The position numbers and the translations under genes were made by a program. Shown one piece after another: positions 25,896 through 36,665 of a DNA stretch of 64,000 bases. The notes under the pieces are model-generated. The model saw nothing but the letters and a program-made list of their open reading frames with translations. It ran no database searches and was not told the origin of the DNA. The DNA comes from Acheta domesticus (lineage: Eukaryota; Arthropoda; Insecta; Orthoptera; Gryllidae), in assembly GCA_031308135.1 (NCBI GenBank), contig JAHLJT010000631.1:178375446-178439445 (forward strand). The letters are read 5' to 3'. Position 1 is the stretch's first letter; the number at the start of each line of letters is the position of its first letter.

Positions 25896-27340
25896 ATATT
25901 TTGAGACGAACTCAGATACACGCTCCCCACTCCCACTAAAACCCCGCGTAAGAAGAAATAAAATCATCTGAGGATGTTGAGCTACGACGCGAGCGTTCGA
26001 ACCTGGCACGCCCGCGACGTAATGACATGACGTCAGAGGGCGAGCAGCCAAGCGAACACCTTGCGGAACAATGACTAAAATAGAGATATCAGATAAGAAA
26101 CGGGAGTTCGCCATTTGTCGAGACCTCCAAAAACGAGGTAAACAGGAAGCGAAACTCGATTTCCTACTGAATAATCTTCTCCTTGTATGAGCAGCGGACA
26201 CGAGCAGTCGTGTTGTGAGAGGTATTCGTTGCCGTAAAAGTTCATGTGTCGTTTTCAGTAGGCCGAAGTTCTATCGGACCGTCACGCCACGTAATCCGAA
26301 AACTGAAGATTTCTCACTGCAAGTTATAGTGTGTGGAGGCAACGGAAAAAAGCGTTCGCGTGAAGAACCGAAGTATCACTTGCGAATATTTACTCTGAGC
26401 GTGTTATGGAAGTTAAGCAGAACATTGTCACGAGTACACGTCAGCATTTTTCATGGATAAATTATAAAAAGAAGAATTCAACTTATTATATGTTAGTATT
26501 TTAATAGCAATTTTAGTATAAAATTAGAGTTTCTGGATGTGATTTTAAGTTAAACGGACAATATTTTCTGTGGCAGCCCTCAAGTCGTCTTTGGGTACGT
26601 GACCTTCGCATCGCAGTGCCGAGACCCTTACAGGGAGACGAGTGACTGAGAGGGGCGGTAGCGCAAGTAGTCTGAACTAGAAAGATACAGTATGAAAGAT
26701 CATTTCAGAATATATGCAGAATGAAACATTTTGCATTGATTCATAAGAATTGATCATTTCTTTCACTGATTGAAATTCCAAAGCATCGATCATTGAAATT
26801 AACAATATAAAGAAATTGATAGTTTTCGGGAGATTCTAACAAAGATCATTTTAACTGTACAAAAGTCGAGCTCGATGTGTAATGGCTGTACGGACAAGCT
26901 AGCATTTTAAAGCATTTTAAATAAAAGCAAACGATATGAAAAGTTGAAGATTTTCACAGTAATATCTCCAGAAAATCAGATAACGAAAAGGTAGAAATTT
27001 TGTTATTATTGTTGTTAGTCAACTTCTCATTGTAAATTTACAAAAATAAAATATGATGTGGATAACTATAGAAAAACAGAATAAAAATATGTAAATTATT
27101 TACCGTATTAAATTATATACTAAACTGTGTGTTCTCCTTTGACTGCAATGCTCCTCTGCAGTCGTTTGTGCAAGGACCGATGAAATATTGCAACCATTTG
27201 TGACAGTAGAGTACATTGATGCTTTGGAATCAATCAAAAGAGAAATTTAATTCTGGTGAATCAATGGAAAAAAATCTTTCATTCTCATCGATAATACTGA
27301 TGTTCATTCCCTGTGACGGTCCTCATAAGACCATGGATTG
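25896..27340. other. Non-coding interval
   Basis: No supported gene. Moderately GC-rich patches lie at 25960-26060, 26210-26360 and 26575-26670, without recognisable domains. A GTTCGAACC B-box-like match near 25997 lacks a matching A box and is not called. Confidence 0.35.
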
Positions 27341-27447
27341 CTGCTATTTACGCCTCCATCCCCCATTGCCACACAGCTCAGTCTCCTCCGTAATAGTCTC
27401 GGAGCCGCGAAGGCCAACTTCTCCAGAGGTGACAGTAGCAAGGGCTG
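27341..27447. other. GC-richer sequence before a MITE
   Basis: A short GC-richer segment with frames on both strands that run on into the neighbouring fold-back element. No domain is recognised. Confidence 0.3.
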
Positions 27448-27685
27448 CTATACTTGGGTTTTTATTTCTTGGCGCTTGGGAGCCTGTATTCAAAATGGAA
27501 TAGCTCTCGTCATTTCGCGTCTTTCTCGGCCGTGCCGCTAGATTTTGCATTATCGCAACCGTATCAAGCAGTGCTAGCGATCATGCAAGATCTAGCGCCT
27601 CGGTCAAATAGGACTCGAAATACCGTGAGATATTCCATTTTGAAGAAATGGCCCCACGCGCCAAGAAATAAAAACCCAAGTATAG
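27448..27685. mobile_element. Fold-back MITE, 238 bp, Tc1/mariner-like size and TA-type ends
   Basis: The ends are inverted copies: the left reads CTATACTTGGGTTTTTATTT and the right ends in AAATAAAAACCCAAGTATAG. About 28 bp match perfectly, through CTTGGCG on the left and CGCCAAG on the right. Similarity continues inward over nearly the whole arm (CAAAATGGAATA against TATTCCATTTTG, and GCTAGATTTTGCAT against ATGCAAGATCTAGC). The element could therefore fold into one long hairpin with arms of about 110 nt. It encodes no transposase and would depend on one supplied elsewhere. A TA target duplication may be hidden in the TA-rich tips. Confidence 0.9.
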
Positions 27686-27785
27686 TTTTGGAAATATTAT
27701 TCGTTTCATTTAAAATGGCATGTCAGAAACTGTAATTTTATATTGAAATTACTATCAAAATACTAACATGACGTACACTACATCA

Positions 27786-28543
27786 TTCTATTTCTTTTTT
27801 ACTTTCTCGCCTTACGAATACTTCGTAAGAAGAGAAAGTTATGTAATCGTGCGGCGGAAAACGGAGAATTTTTGCCAGAAAATCTCTTATAGCAGGGGTC
27901 TGGTGACAGAAAAGTGGATAAAACCTGTTGCTCAATTTAGAAAAAAAAATCCTCTATCTCGTGGAGTAGTCAAAATCCATGATTTGTTGCTTCTTCATAC
28001 TTCAAAATCGATTGACGGCATTCCGTCCGTCTGTCCGTCTGTGGTCAACGCTAGCGCCTAAACCGTTCGGTCGATTTTCTTCAAAATTGATATTCCCCGA
28101 TGGTTTTGACTCGTCTCAAGGCCTCTTGAATTTGAAACCGATATCTTAGTATTTGAGGATACTTTACATGAAGCCCATTTTGAGATTTTATGAATTAAAA
28201 AAATGGCTCCAAATTTTTTGATTATATTTTGTTGTTGAATAGTGCAAAGAACGTTGAAGGGAATGACGTAGACATCATTTTCGTTTATAGGCCCTATTTT
28301 TCGAAAATTGCAAAAAACTGTTTAAAAACTCCAAAATTGAAGATAGAGATTTTCGCTTCAGACAAAGTCGGTTGTAGAAAATTAGCACTTCAAATAAGGT
28401 CATGTACCATTTTTGGGAAAAACGAATAGTTTTTGCGTAAATTGCGATTCAAATTGACAAAAAAAACTTTTCTCAAAAACCGCTCCAAATTTTTTCTTTA
28501 AATTTTCTGCACGTGTGTAAGAAGGGAAGGTAAATATATAAAT
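27786..28543 (+). repeat. Repeat family R, copy 2 (5' part)
   Basis: A T run leads into a strong hairpin at 27801-27839 (ACTTTCTC / GAGAAAGT outside, CTTACGAA / TTCGTAAG inside, three-base loop), then TATGTAAT. The order of conserved blocks matches copy 3: AAAAGTGGATAAA, a GTCCGTCTGTCCGTC run, CGCTAGCGCCTAAACC, GGATACTTTACATGAAGC, and CTCAAAAACCGCTCC at about 28473. It ends where the inverted-repeat element at 28544 begins. No coding capacity. Confidence 0.8.
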
Positions 28544-29695
28544 AAACTAGTGGTGCTATAGAATGGCACATACTTTCTCGCAGTAGTTATTTTCCAAATG
28601 CCGATCATCCGATAAATTATGTGGAGTTAATCGTTTACCGCTGCCTTTCTTGGTCATGTTTTTTGTAAAGACATGTTTTTCGCATGTTGACAATTACCTT
28701 CTTCCAAATGATAGAACTGATTCAAGATCGTTTTGACTGAAATATTAAGAGTTGTTCCCCAAGTCGCTCCCGTAGCGCGATTGGTTAATGCACCTTGGGG
28801 TTGAGATCTTCAATAATGAAGGTACCGAGTTCGATCCCACTTGGGGAATTTTAATTTGATGAATGTGATGTTTCAGAAAAAAAACACTGAAGAGTGTAGA
28901 TACTTTATTGAAAATCATTTGAAGTACTTCTACTCACGAATAGATTCAATATAGAAAAGGAGACAGGACTTGTCTGTGTTTTCCCTAACTGCGTCTTTTA
29001 AACTATTTTTTCAACTCTGTTATTCGATTTCTGAAGCGTATGACATGTCAAATCAACCGTTGTCTAGTGTATATCTGTATGAACCAATTTAAAATTATGA
29101 GCATTTTAAATGTAATTGATATATTATATATCCAGGAGGCATGCGATGAACTTACATATCCCTAACGGTTCACAAAATGGTTATTACTTTCTAGCTTTAC
29201 GAATACTTCGTAATGCGGTTTATCGCTGCCTTTCTTGGTCATGTTTGAAAGACACGTTTTTCGCATGTTGAAAATTACCGGCTCCTAATAATAAAAGCGA
29301 TAGAATTACGTATAGACTAAAATATAAGTAATTGCGATAAATGTCCTGGAAATGTCTGAATATATTTGTTCAAATAATAAACTTTTAACAATTTTTTACT
29401 TCTCTTGTATTTTGTAAAGCGTTTTGCCATCGTATCAATTGTTTCTTAATCATGAATTTACCATTTTATAGGTCGGTTCTATTCTTTCATGGTTCTGTTC
29501 GACAGAGACGGTGTTGGTGTTGCGTAGTGGTGTAAGTGCCGGTTCGTTGAATTTGAGTTTCGGTTGTCGGATTTTGGTACCGAAAAAGTTTGGTGGTATA
29601 ATACACTTTTTCTGGTTTATGAAGTAGTGGAATAGCAAAAAGGACCGTATAGAAGCAGAGCGAGAAAGTATGTGCGTTGGAAGCACCACTAGTTT
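28544..29695. mobile_element. 1.15-kb inverted-repeat element (non-coding)
   Basis: Inverted ends of about 37 bp bound the element: AAACTAGTGGTGCT plus CACATACTTTCTCGC at 28544-28582, and the reverse complement at 29659-29695 (GCGAGAAAGTATGTG, then AGCACCACTAGTTT). The middle of the repeat is divergent. The same terminal motif closes other copies of family R, so the two are related. A segment with CGCTGCCTTTCTTGGTCATG occurs twice inside (about 28640 and 29223). A tRNA-like SINE sits at 28755. No transposase frame is visible. Confidence 0.7.
28755..28848 (+). ncRNA. tRNA-like SINE head
   Basis: TTCCCCAAGT at the start and ACTTGGGGAA at the end form a perfect 10-bp acceptor-like stem. Inside are an A-box-like TAGCGCGATTGG and a B-box GAGTTCGATCCC at the expected places. 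Where an anticodon arm belongs there is a small hairpin, CTTCA-ATAA-TGAAG. The T-arm stem is poorly paired. The B box would suit internal RNA polymerase III transcription. I read it as tRNA-derived, probably a SINE, not a functional tRNA. Confidence 0.6.
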
Positions 29696-30204
29696 ATAAT
29701 CTACCCATTGCTAATGAGAAAAATGTAGTTTCATTAAAAAAACGATTATTCAATTTCTCAGAAACTAAAGATATTTCAACAATATCTCTACGGCATGTTA
29801 CTTTCCCCATAATTCCGCATTGTTGAGCGAAAACTGCACTTCGATATCATGAGCCGTTTAGAAGATATGGAGGTGGCCCATAGTTGGTGGGGCAATTGTC
29901 TATTACTTATGAAAGAATTTTTATTCCACAAGTTGTGTATCACAATATATGGAGAATAGACAACATAATCAACATTTTGAAATGTTTATTTTCTTATTAA
30001 TATTTTGTTTACTATCCCAGTCATATTTAATGCGTTATATTTTTAAGTCAACCTACATTGAGCAAACATATTTTGAAAGAGTTTTAAAAATAACTTCATA
30101 ACTCAACTTTTAATTACATCTACAGAGAGTACCCAAGTTTTATGTAAATATGTAGTTGAATTTTTATAATAAACGTGAAGTATTTTGATATATGAAAAAG
30201 AAAA
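29696..30204. other. AT-rich non-coding interval
   Basis: Nothing recognisable. Confidence 0.4.
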
Positions 30205-30735
30205 AATAATTAACTTTTTCGAAATCCTCATTTTCTTTTTCATTTTTTATTCATTGTCTCATTCATCATCAATTTCATTTTCATTTTACGCCGGCTCACA
30301 TTGGACTATACATTTTCTTTTGTTTCCAAAAGAGTTTTAATAACTGAAATTAATCGAAAGCAAAATTGTATGTTTGCTAGTCCCTTTTCACCAATAACAA
30401 AAGAGTAGCATTTTCAAAGACGTGAGCCAACAACTAACGAATTCAATGCCTATTGCTTAACAGAATACTCAGACTTTAAATAAATATAAGGACAAATATT
30501 TAATTACACACATGGTACATCTCGATGTAATGAAAAAAAGAGTAAATAATTAAACATTGGCAATATCCATTTTCTTATTCTTATATTATTCGTGATCTCT
30601 TTCATTAATCTTTAATTTCATTTTCATTTTACCTGAACCACACAGTGTTTTAAAAAATGTCAAAATTAATGGAAAGAGGAATTGTATGTTTGCCAGGCCT
30701 CTTTCACAAAAAACAAAAGCGTAACATTTTTTGCT
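30205..30735. repeat. Tandem duplication, about 342-bp period
   Basis: AATTTCATTTTCATTTTAC occurs at 30271 and 30613. Downstream both units share an AATTGTATGTTTGC block and an ACAAAAG...TAACATTTT or TAGCATTTT block. Upstream both have a CCATTTTC or TCATTTTC stretch. The second unit is cut short near 30735. Confidence 0.7.
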
Positions 30736-30779
30736 GACCATACATTTTGATTTCATCACATTATAAAACCTTTCTTCTC

Positions 30780-31640
30780 TCGAGATGAGGATCCCTGTTA
30801 CCATCCGGTAACCGTATTTCTTCGGGAGCTTCCTTTCCGGTAATCGGGCGGTGGCCATCGGCGCGTGGACGAATGGGATGGGGGAGGAGGAAGCGGAAGT
30901 GGGAGGGGTGGCGCGCGATACTCCCTGATTGAGCACACCTCCTCTTTGCTGTTGACTCTATTGATTTGGCCCCGTGCAGGAATGCTGTTCCCGGCGACGC
31001 TCTCTCTCCTTTTCATCGATCGACTCTTGGTTTCGTTAGTCTTTCCTTTGTAAACTACTGTCTACCGATTTTTCACTTGCTAGTTCTCTCTTTTAGCAAT
31101 CTTTTTCTTTTTGTATCACTTCTCTTCACAACATTTTATTCATGATTGAGAACAAATCTCACATGTCCACACAAATCTCTCATTTCCTTCTTCTTTTCTT
31201 CGTTTCATAACTGCTTCCGTTGCAATTCACCTCACATTTTCAATTTTCCTGTATATCTAATTTATTACACTATTTCTATAATTGCATTTCCATCTTATTT
31301 TTTCAAATTTCCTTCCCTTATTCTTTTCATCATTTTCTGGATTTTTTTTCCCTTTTACGGCCGTTTTGGTTGTTCCATTTTGTCCGTTTTTCTCCCTTGG
31401 ACGTCTGAAAAGAGCGCCTCAACTCCCCGGAGAAAACACTGTAGGAAACTGATAATGGAACTGTGTAAACAGGGTCTGTTATTTTTCTAGGGAGGGCCGG
31501 CGGTATCAATTCGACGACGTGGAAAATTATTTTTGATAAAAAGGAGTGGCGCGTTTCGCTTCGCGGGGTCACGGTCCTCTGATAACAAGGTGGTTTGAGG
31601 GGAATGGACCGGAAAGACTGGAGCCTCATCTTTGGAGCAG
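30780..31640. other. Two GC-rich patches in AT-rich DNA
   Basis: GC-rich patches at about 30790-31040 and 31485-31640 flank a T-rich stretch. Frames on both strands are open without any recognised domain. I make no gene call. Confidence 0.3.
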
Positions 31641-32390
31641 GCTGGCCAAAGTCTGCATAACACTAACTCTATCAACGTAGAGTTATAATTTGTTCACCAA
31701 CTAAAATGCTTTTAGGATAAATATATAGGCCGAAATAGGTTTTTCAAAACATCTACAAGTTTCTATTTTTTATGTGCTTCATAATTTATTGCTGAAAAGT
31801 TTAAAAAGTTTTTCGAATAGGTTTTACGACTTTAATTTTGAAATTAGAGACATTTCTCAGTGCAATCTGCTTTTCAATTTTAGATCTTTACATCATTTTA
31901 TATACTTTTTCTGAATATGAGTAATTATCGTTATATTTGAGATGATATTTGTTAGTGTGAACTGGAATAAATAATTTAGCGTTGCTTACTAAGACAAGGA
32001 GAATAATGTAAAATTTGTGTTATACCAGCAAGTTTGAGAAATAATAATTTTTTTTTTCGATAGACCAATATAAATGTGAACTGTCTGTAATTTTCGATTT
32101 TTCAGCTTTAAATACTTGTTTAACCTGCTTATTCGATTACTGAAAGGAATCTCACGTCAAATCATTTGTTTTCTGTTCGCCTGTATGGATCGACTTAACT
32201 AAAAAATACTTAATCTATCAACTGAAATTTAAACACATTCTAGATACCACCCTAGTTTTTGTTTTACTATATGTATCCATATCTTTAAGAGCTATGATTT
32301 TTTTAATATCTCCCGTATTGTATTGCTCCGCTTCGAGTTCCAGTTACAAGTAAATGCGTAGGTTTTTACATCCCAGAAAAACTTGAGAAT
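31641..32390. other. AT-rich interval with a fragment shared with 29 kb
   Basis: A block at about 32105-32200 (TTATTCGATTACTGAA ... GTCAAATCA) resembles 29015-29100 inside the 1.15-kb inverted-repeat element, so a fragment of the same family is probably present. Nothing else is recognised. Confidence 0.4.
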
Positions 32391-32394
32391 CTCA

Positions 32395-32905
32395 GGAGTA
32401 CTTGCTCCCAAATTTGATACGAATCCATTTGAGGGGCCAAGAATGAGAAAGAGCGTGGTTGTGATTCAAAACGTTACCACAATTTTCTTTTTAAATGTTC
32501 CGTTCAATGTAATCTCCAGTCCATTTGGACTTCATTGTTGCTAGAAGTTGCTATGAGGTGCGGGGCGGGGCCGAGCAGGCCCGGACGGAGCGGGCAGAGC
32601 TGGTGGAGCGGGAAGGAGCATATGGAGCGCAAGGACAGGCGAAGTAGATTCAGCAAAAAGAGAGAGAGGAGCGGAAGAATCTAAATGAGAGGGAGAAACG
32701 GAGCAGTGGGTGGAGGTGGAGCAAAAATGAAGGCCGAGCGGAAGGAATGGGCGTGGCGGAAAGACGGCAGAATCAGGAGATGCGTGATGAGTGGGAGGAA
32801 CAGATAGAGTGGAACGCGGCGGACAGACAAACGGGGCGGGAGATGTACGTAGGACGGCCATAGTCGCTCGATAGGGCGCGTGGGGCTGGCGAGGCTACTT
32901 AATAG
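32395..32905 (+). repeat. GC-rich repeat locus G, copy 1
   Basis: An AT-rich left flank (TTGCTCCCAAATTTGA, then GATTCAAAACGTTA) is followed by about 330 bp of G-rich irregular repeats (GGAGCGGG, GGAGGAGC motifs). The order and flank match the locus at 58.5-58.85 kb. The - strand frame through the G-rich part is low-complexity Pro/Ser and is not called. Confidence 0.6.
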
Positions 32906-34039
32906 ACGATTCTGAGAAACAGATATTCGGACGGCGCCCTTGTGCGGGTAGAATATTAATATAGGCCACTAATGTCTGACAACATGATCGAGTGTTTATG
33001 CAGCCTTAATTTTACTCACAGTTTGTCAGTTTGATATGTTCAGATGTGCTACTTATACACTCTGTTAAGTTTCACAGAATCGCATTATGCAAGCCACCTT
33101 ATTATGGTGTTATCCTACTACTAAGCCGATGAACCCACGACTGCAAGAAGTGCCGTCACTCTTAGTCTGAGAATATCATACAAGCACAAACAGCACAGCC
33201 AATCAGAATTCTAAACTTATAATATTATTCAAAAAATTGTATAAATTTCTTAGTTCAGCCGTTTTCAAAGAGTTAAAATACAAGAGAATTTACCTTTAAA
33301 TTATATTAATTAATTTGCCAAAGTTTAAAAAGTCGATATTCATCTCTCTTTTATGTTAATACCTCATCCATCAACTTCCGAAAATCTGCAATAAAAATTC
33401 AATATATAAATCTTCTTTGCTATAATTTCAAAATTCGTCATAAAAAATTAAAGAATAATAATCGCTGAGGTACTAATAAAATAAACCTGTCTTTGAAGAT
33501 TTACCGTACAGAAAATTTGCAGAAAACGTAATCGTTTACGAAAAAATAAATTGATGAACGAATACAATTTGTTTTTTGTCAAATTTAGCCGTAAAAGCTA
33601 TATTTCATTTCAAATGATAAAAATTAATATAAACGAATAAAATGACGAATTCAAACCAATTCGACATCATTTAGATGGCATTTCTAAACACGTTGCACGA
33701 AATATGCGACAAACAGAATTATTATTTTGGACGATAAATTTGTTTTTTATTAAAATTAGTTAAAATTAATTTTTACACATAAATTACCAGAGGCGCATTA
33801 TTTCATCATCACCAAAGCTTATGGTGAGTGTGAATCTTATTTTTTATATTCAAGGTACCTTTGGAAATGATTATCTAGAAAAAAAATTGTACGGCTTTCC
33901 TAATATAGATACTAATATCATCGTATGTTTTGAGTGGTTGTAGTTAGAGAAACGAAGATGGAAAGCCTATTGAGTTCGAATAATAAATATTTTTAAACAC
34001 AAAGATTATTGAATGTATATGAATGTAAAGACCAACAAC
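32906..34039. other. AT-rich non-coding interval
   Basis: No supported gene or recognised repeat. Confidence 0.4.
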
Positions 34040-34500
34040 CTTTTCACAAATGTATAATTGCGTTTGAACATTTCTGTAAAGGCGGGAATTTGAGCTAGTT
34101 TTCACAGAAAGCGGTTGAAATTTGGAGAAACTTTACTTGACATGATTTAAAGCACATGTAATCATATATTATAATTATGGGAACAAATCGCCGCTAATAC
34201 AAATATTAATGACATGAGAGACAAGTCAAATATATATTTAATTTTTGTAACTTTGAAAAAACAAAAGAATAGAGCACTATGACGTTTACGCCACCTCATG
34301 GAATACATTAGTCGCTATCTTTACTAGAAGTTTAAAGAAAAAAATTGTAGCCGTTTTCTAGAAAATCTTGTTTTCGTATTTTTTAATTGCAGATATTGCT
34401 CACAATATTGCGCAAAAACTACTAAAATTTTCAAAAATGTGTACATACCCTTAATGAAAGAACTCACATTAGAAAACAAATTTCTGAATTAAAATATATG
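34040..34500 (-). repeat. Repeat family R, copy 7 (inverted internal fragment)
   Basis: The reverse complement matches the 38.9-39.3 kb part of copy 3. Shared blocks include GAAAGAACTCACATT, the AGAGCA...GACGTTTACGCCACCTCATG region, AATGACATGAGAGACAAGTC and the TTTACTTGACAT region. Neither element end is present. Confidence 0.75.
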
Positions 34501-36080
34501 TAGTACATTTTGTTCGCTTTTCGCTTAATTTGTTTAGAAGTTTCTCAAGAAATAGCTGAAGAGTAAGTATGACAGATTGTCTCATTGTAATATTTCATAA
34601 CCGTTACCAGTACTTCGACAAAGTGTGTGCTGTTGTAGGGCCACTGATTTTATTCATCAATGTTTGACAGTTGAACTTTTAGTGTCGTTACAGTTCATTA
34701 AGTCAAGATGTGGCAATCCAAGCCCTCGTGTGATCCAAACATTTTTGTTGGTTTTTAGAGCAACAAATAAAAATACATTTATCGCCGTTTTAGATAATGT
34801 AACAGTTTTGGATAATGTTGAATATTTATCCGTTGTTTCCCGTTTAATGTTTTTCACAATTAACTGTTTTCTCCGACTTTTTATTCCTAAGATACTAGAA
34901 GGTTTTACATAAAAAATATACATTTTTCTACTCATTAATTTCATTCCCCTCTTAATAAATTTTTTGAAATTTTGAAACATAAGTACTTATATTAACGTGT
35001 AAACATTTCTAGTATCAGTTTGAAATTGGAAAAACACTAGAACTACTCGGGGTCCTAAATGAATTGATTTTGTATGTACACACTAGACATGTTTTTTGCT
35101 GTACGCCAATTGTCAATCAAATACAGAAGTGGCTCGGTAAGATAGTAACAAACCATTGGTAGTACATCCGCAATGTCTGCAAACATTTGCGTCTGATTTC
35201 TCTTTTTTTGATTATCGCTTTGTTAATAAGTTATATAAAGAGTAAAATTTATTAGAAAGCAAAGAAATTTACAAAAGTTTTATAGAAAATTATTTCAGAA
35301 TATGTTTTTAAATTTCATCTTTCATTGTATGAACTAGAGTTAATACATTTTAATTTTTTGATCAAATAAAATACTTTTTTCTGTTAATTGTAAAATTATT
35401 TTTTGTGCTCAAATTAACCAACTGCCTGATTCGACACAACAAAAGGTGCAAAACTACAAAATTACTAAATTGGTTTCATTCAAGTGCTGGCCGGCAACAA
35501 GACCTCGAATAATTGTAGCGATTGAAATTCGTTAATTAAATTCCTCCCGCCTACTTCATTGGACTCACCTGTCCAGAGGCTTGGCAAAAGGCGAGGGATT
35601 TCAGGAAGCTCAGCTCGATTTAACTCGACCGAATGTTTTTCGCACTTGTAGATTACCTATAACTGCGAATTTACATCACGGGCGAGTAGATAATTTTTGT
35701 TCGTTAACCCTTCGCTAGACTCGCGTACATCTAGTAGATCCTTCGCATTTTAAGAACTCAATATCTTGCTGAGTTGAAGGTTTAAGTTAACTAAATCTGA
35801 TGACATCCTGTGTTGATCGATTTGGAATCCGATGACAAGGTTACCACAATGTAAACCATAGAGACAGATCACGTAGTCTCTCTTTCCTTTGGCCTGCAAC
35901 GCGTGGGATTGCCTGACCCCGCGTACCTAATGGCAACACACTGCAGTTCGGAGAAAGACTTGGGGCCGTTTCGTTGTGTAATTTTCTTATCTTGCATGCA
36001 TGCTTCCTGTGTTTGTAGGTGTTTGGATAACGTAATATATTCCCCTTATTATACTGTATTAGTAAACGTTTTGACCAGTA
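34501..36080. other. AT-rich non-coding interval
   Basis: No supported gene. Slightly GC-richer sequence lies at 35550-35960. Confidence 0.4.
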
Positions 36081-36081
36081 A

Positions 36082-36327
36082 ATTGTAGATGGTGTAGAAA
36101 AGATACACGAACTTCTTTTAGAAGACGATATTGGAGATAAGTATTATGAAGAAGAAAATGGATGGTTCTCACCTTCAAAATATTGCGACAACAAAGGAGA
36201 AAGTAATTTATTTAGGAAATGGCTAACAATACCCGAATGGATGAGAGTACCAAAAGAAATAACTTGTCTGGAGGTTTGTTACTACAGCAGAAGCGATGAA
36301 AGTCCGCTATTACCTGAAGAAATTTAA
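36082..36327 (+). pseudogene. Possible exon or retro-fragment, unidentified
   Basis: An 81-codon frame runs from just after a stop at 36079 to the stop at 36325-36327. It has a balanced, protein-like composition rich in Glu, Asp and Lys (for example EDDIGDKYYEEENGWF and LTIPEWMRVPKEITCLEV), unlike the lysine/phenylalanine/isoleucine frames of the AT-rich background. An AG at 36087-36088 could be a splice acceptor. After the stop, the next frame (GKFITGFKVQRDVDDGRS) also looks protein-like, which suggests a frameshifted remnant. I recognise no family. A tRNA-like SINE lies about 110 bp downstream. Confidence 0.3.
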
Positions 36328-36441
36328 AAAAATGCTGGCTAAATAGAGAAGACTCGAAAATCAAGGAAAATTTATCACGGGCTTCAAAGTACAAAGAGAT
36401 GTAGATGACGGCCGCTCTACTAGAAACAAAAATGTACTGCC

Positions 36442-36665
36442 GGCCTCGATGGCCGAGGTTGCTAAGGCAATAGGACTGCAGTATACCTCCGCTCGAAGGG
36501 TCGTGGGTTCGAATCCCGCCTCGAGCTTGGATGTTTGTGTGTGCTTGTGTTATCCTTACTTGTCGTATACCCCCTACAGTTACTTAAAGTAAAACAAAGT
36601 AGGTCGCTACATGTTCTAAGAGTTAAAGAGCGACATAAAAAGTAAAATAAAAACATACAGTTGTT
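36442..36665 (+). mobile_element. tRNA-derived SINE
   Basis: The head carries an A-box region GATGGCCGAGGTTGCTAAGG like class II (Ser/Leu) tRNAs and a canonical B box GGGTTCGAATCCC at 36505-36517. GCCTCGA near the start can pair with TCGAG after the B box. The anticodon region does not fold cleanly. It is followed by a roughly 140-bp unrelated body ending in an A-rich tail at about 36636-36665. That layout (tRNA head, body, A-rich tail) is standard for a SINE. The A and B boxes would form its RNA polymerase III promoter. Confidence 0.72.

Noticed and set aside
25990..26000. B-box match GTTCGAACC
   Set aside because: No A-box partner or stem structure around it.
36442..36528. Functional tRNA gene
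   Set aside because: The A and B boxes are good but the anticodon stem does not fold, and a body with an A-rich tail follows, so a SINE fits better.
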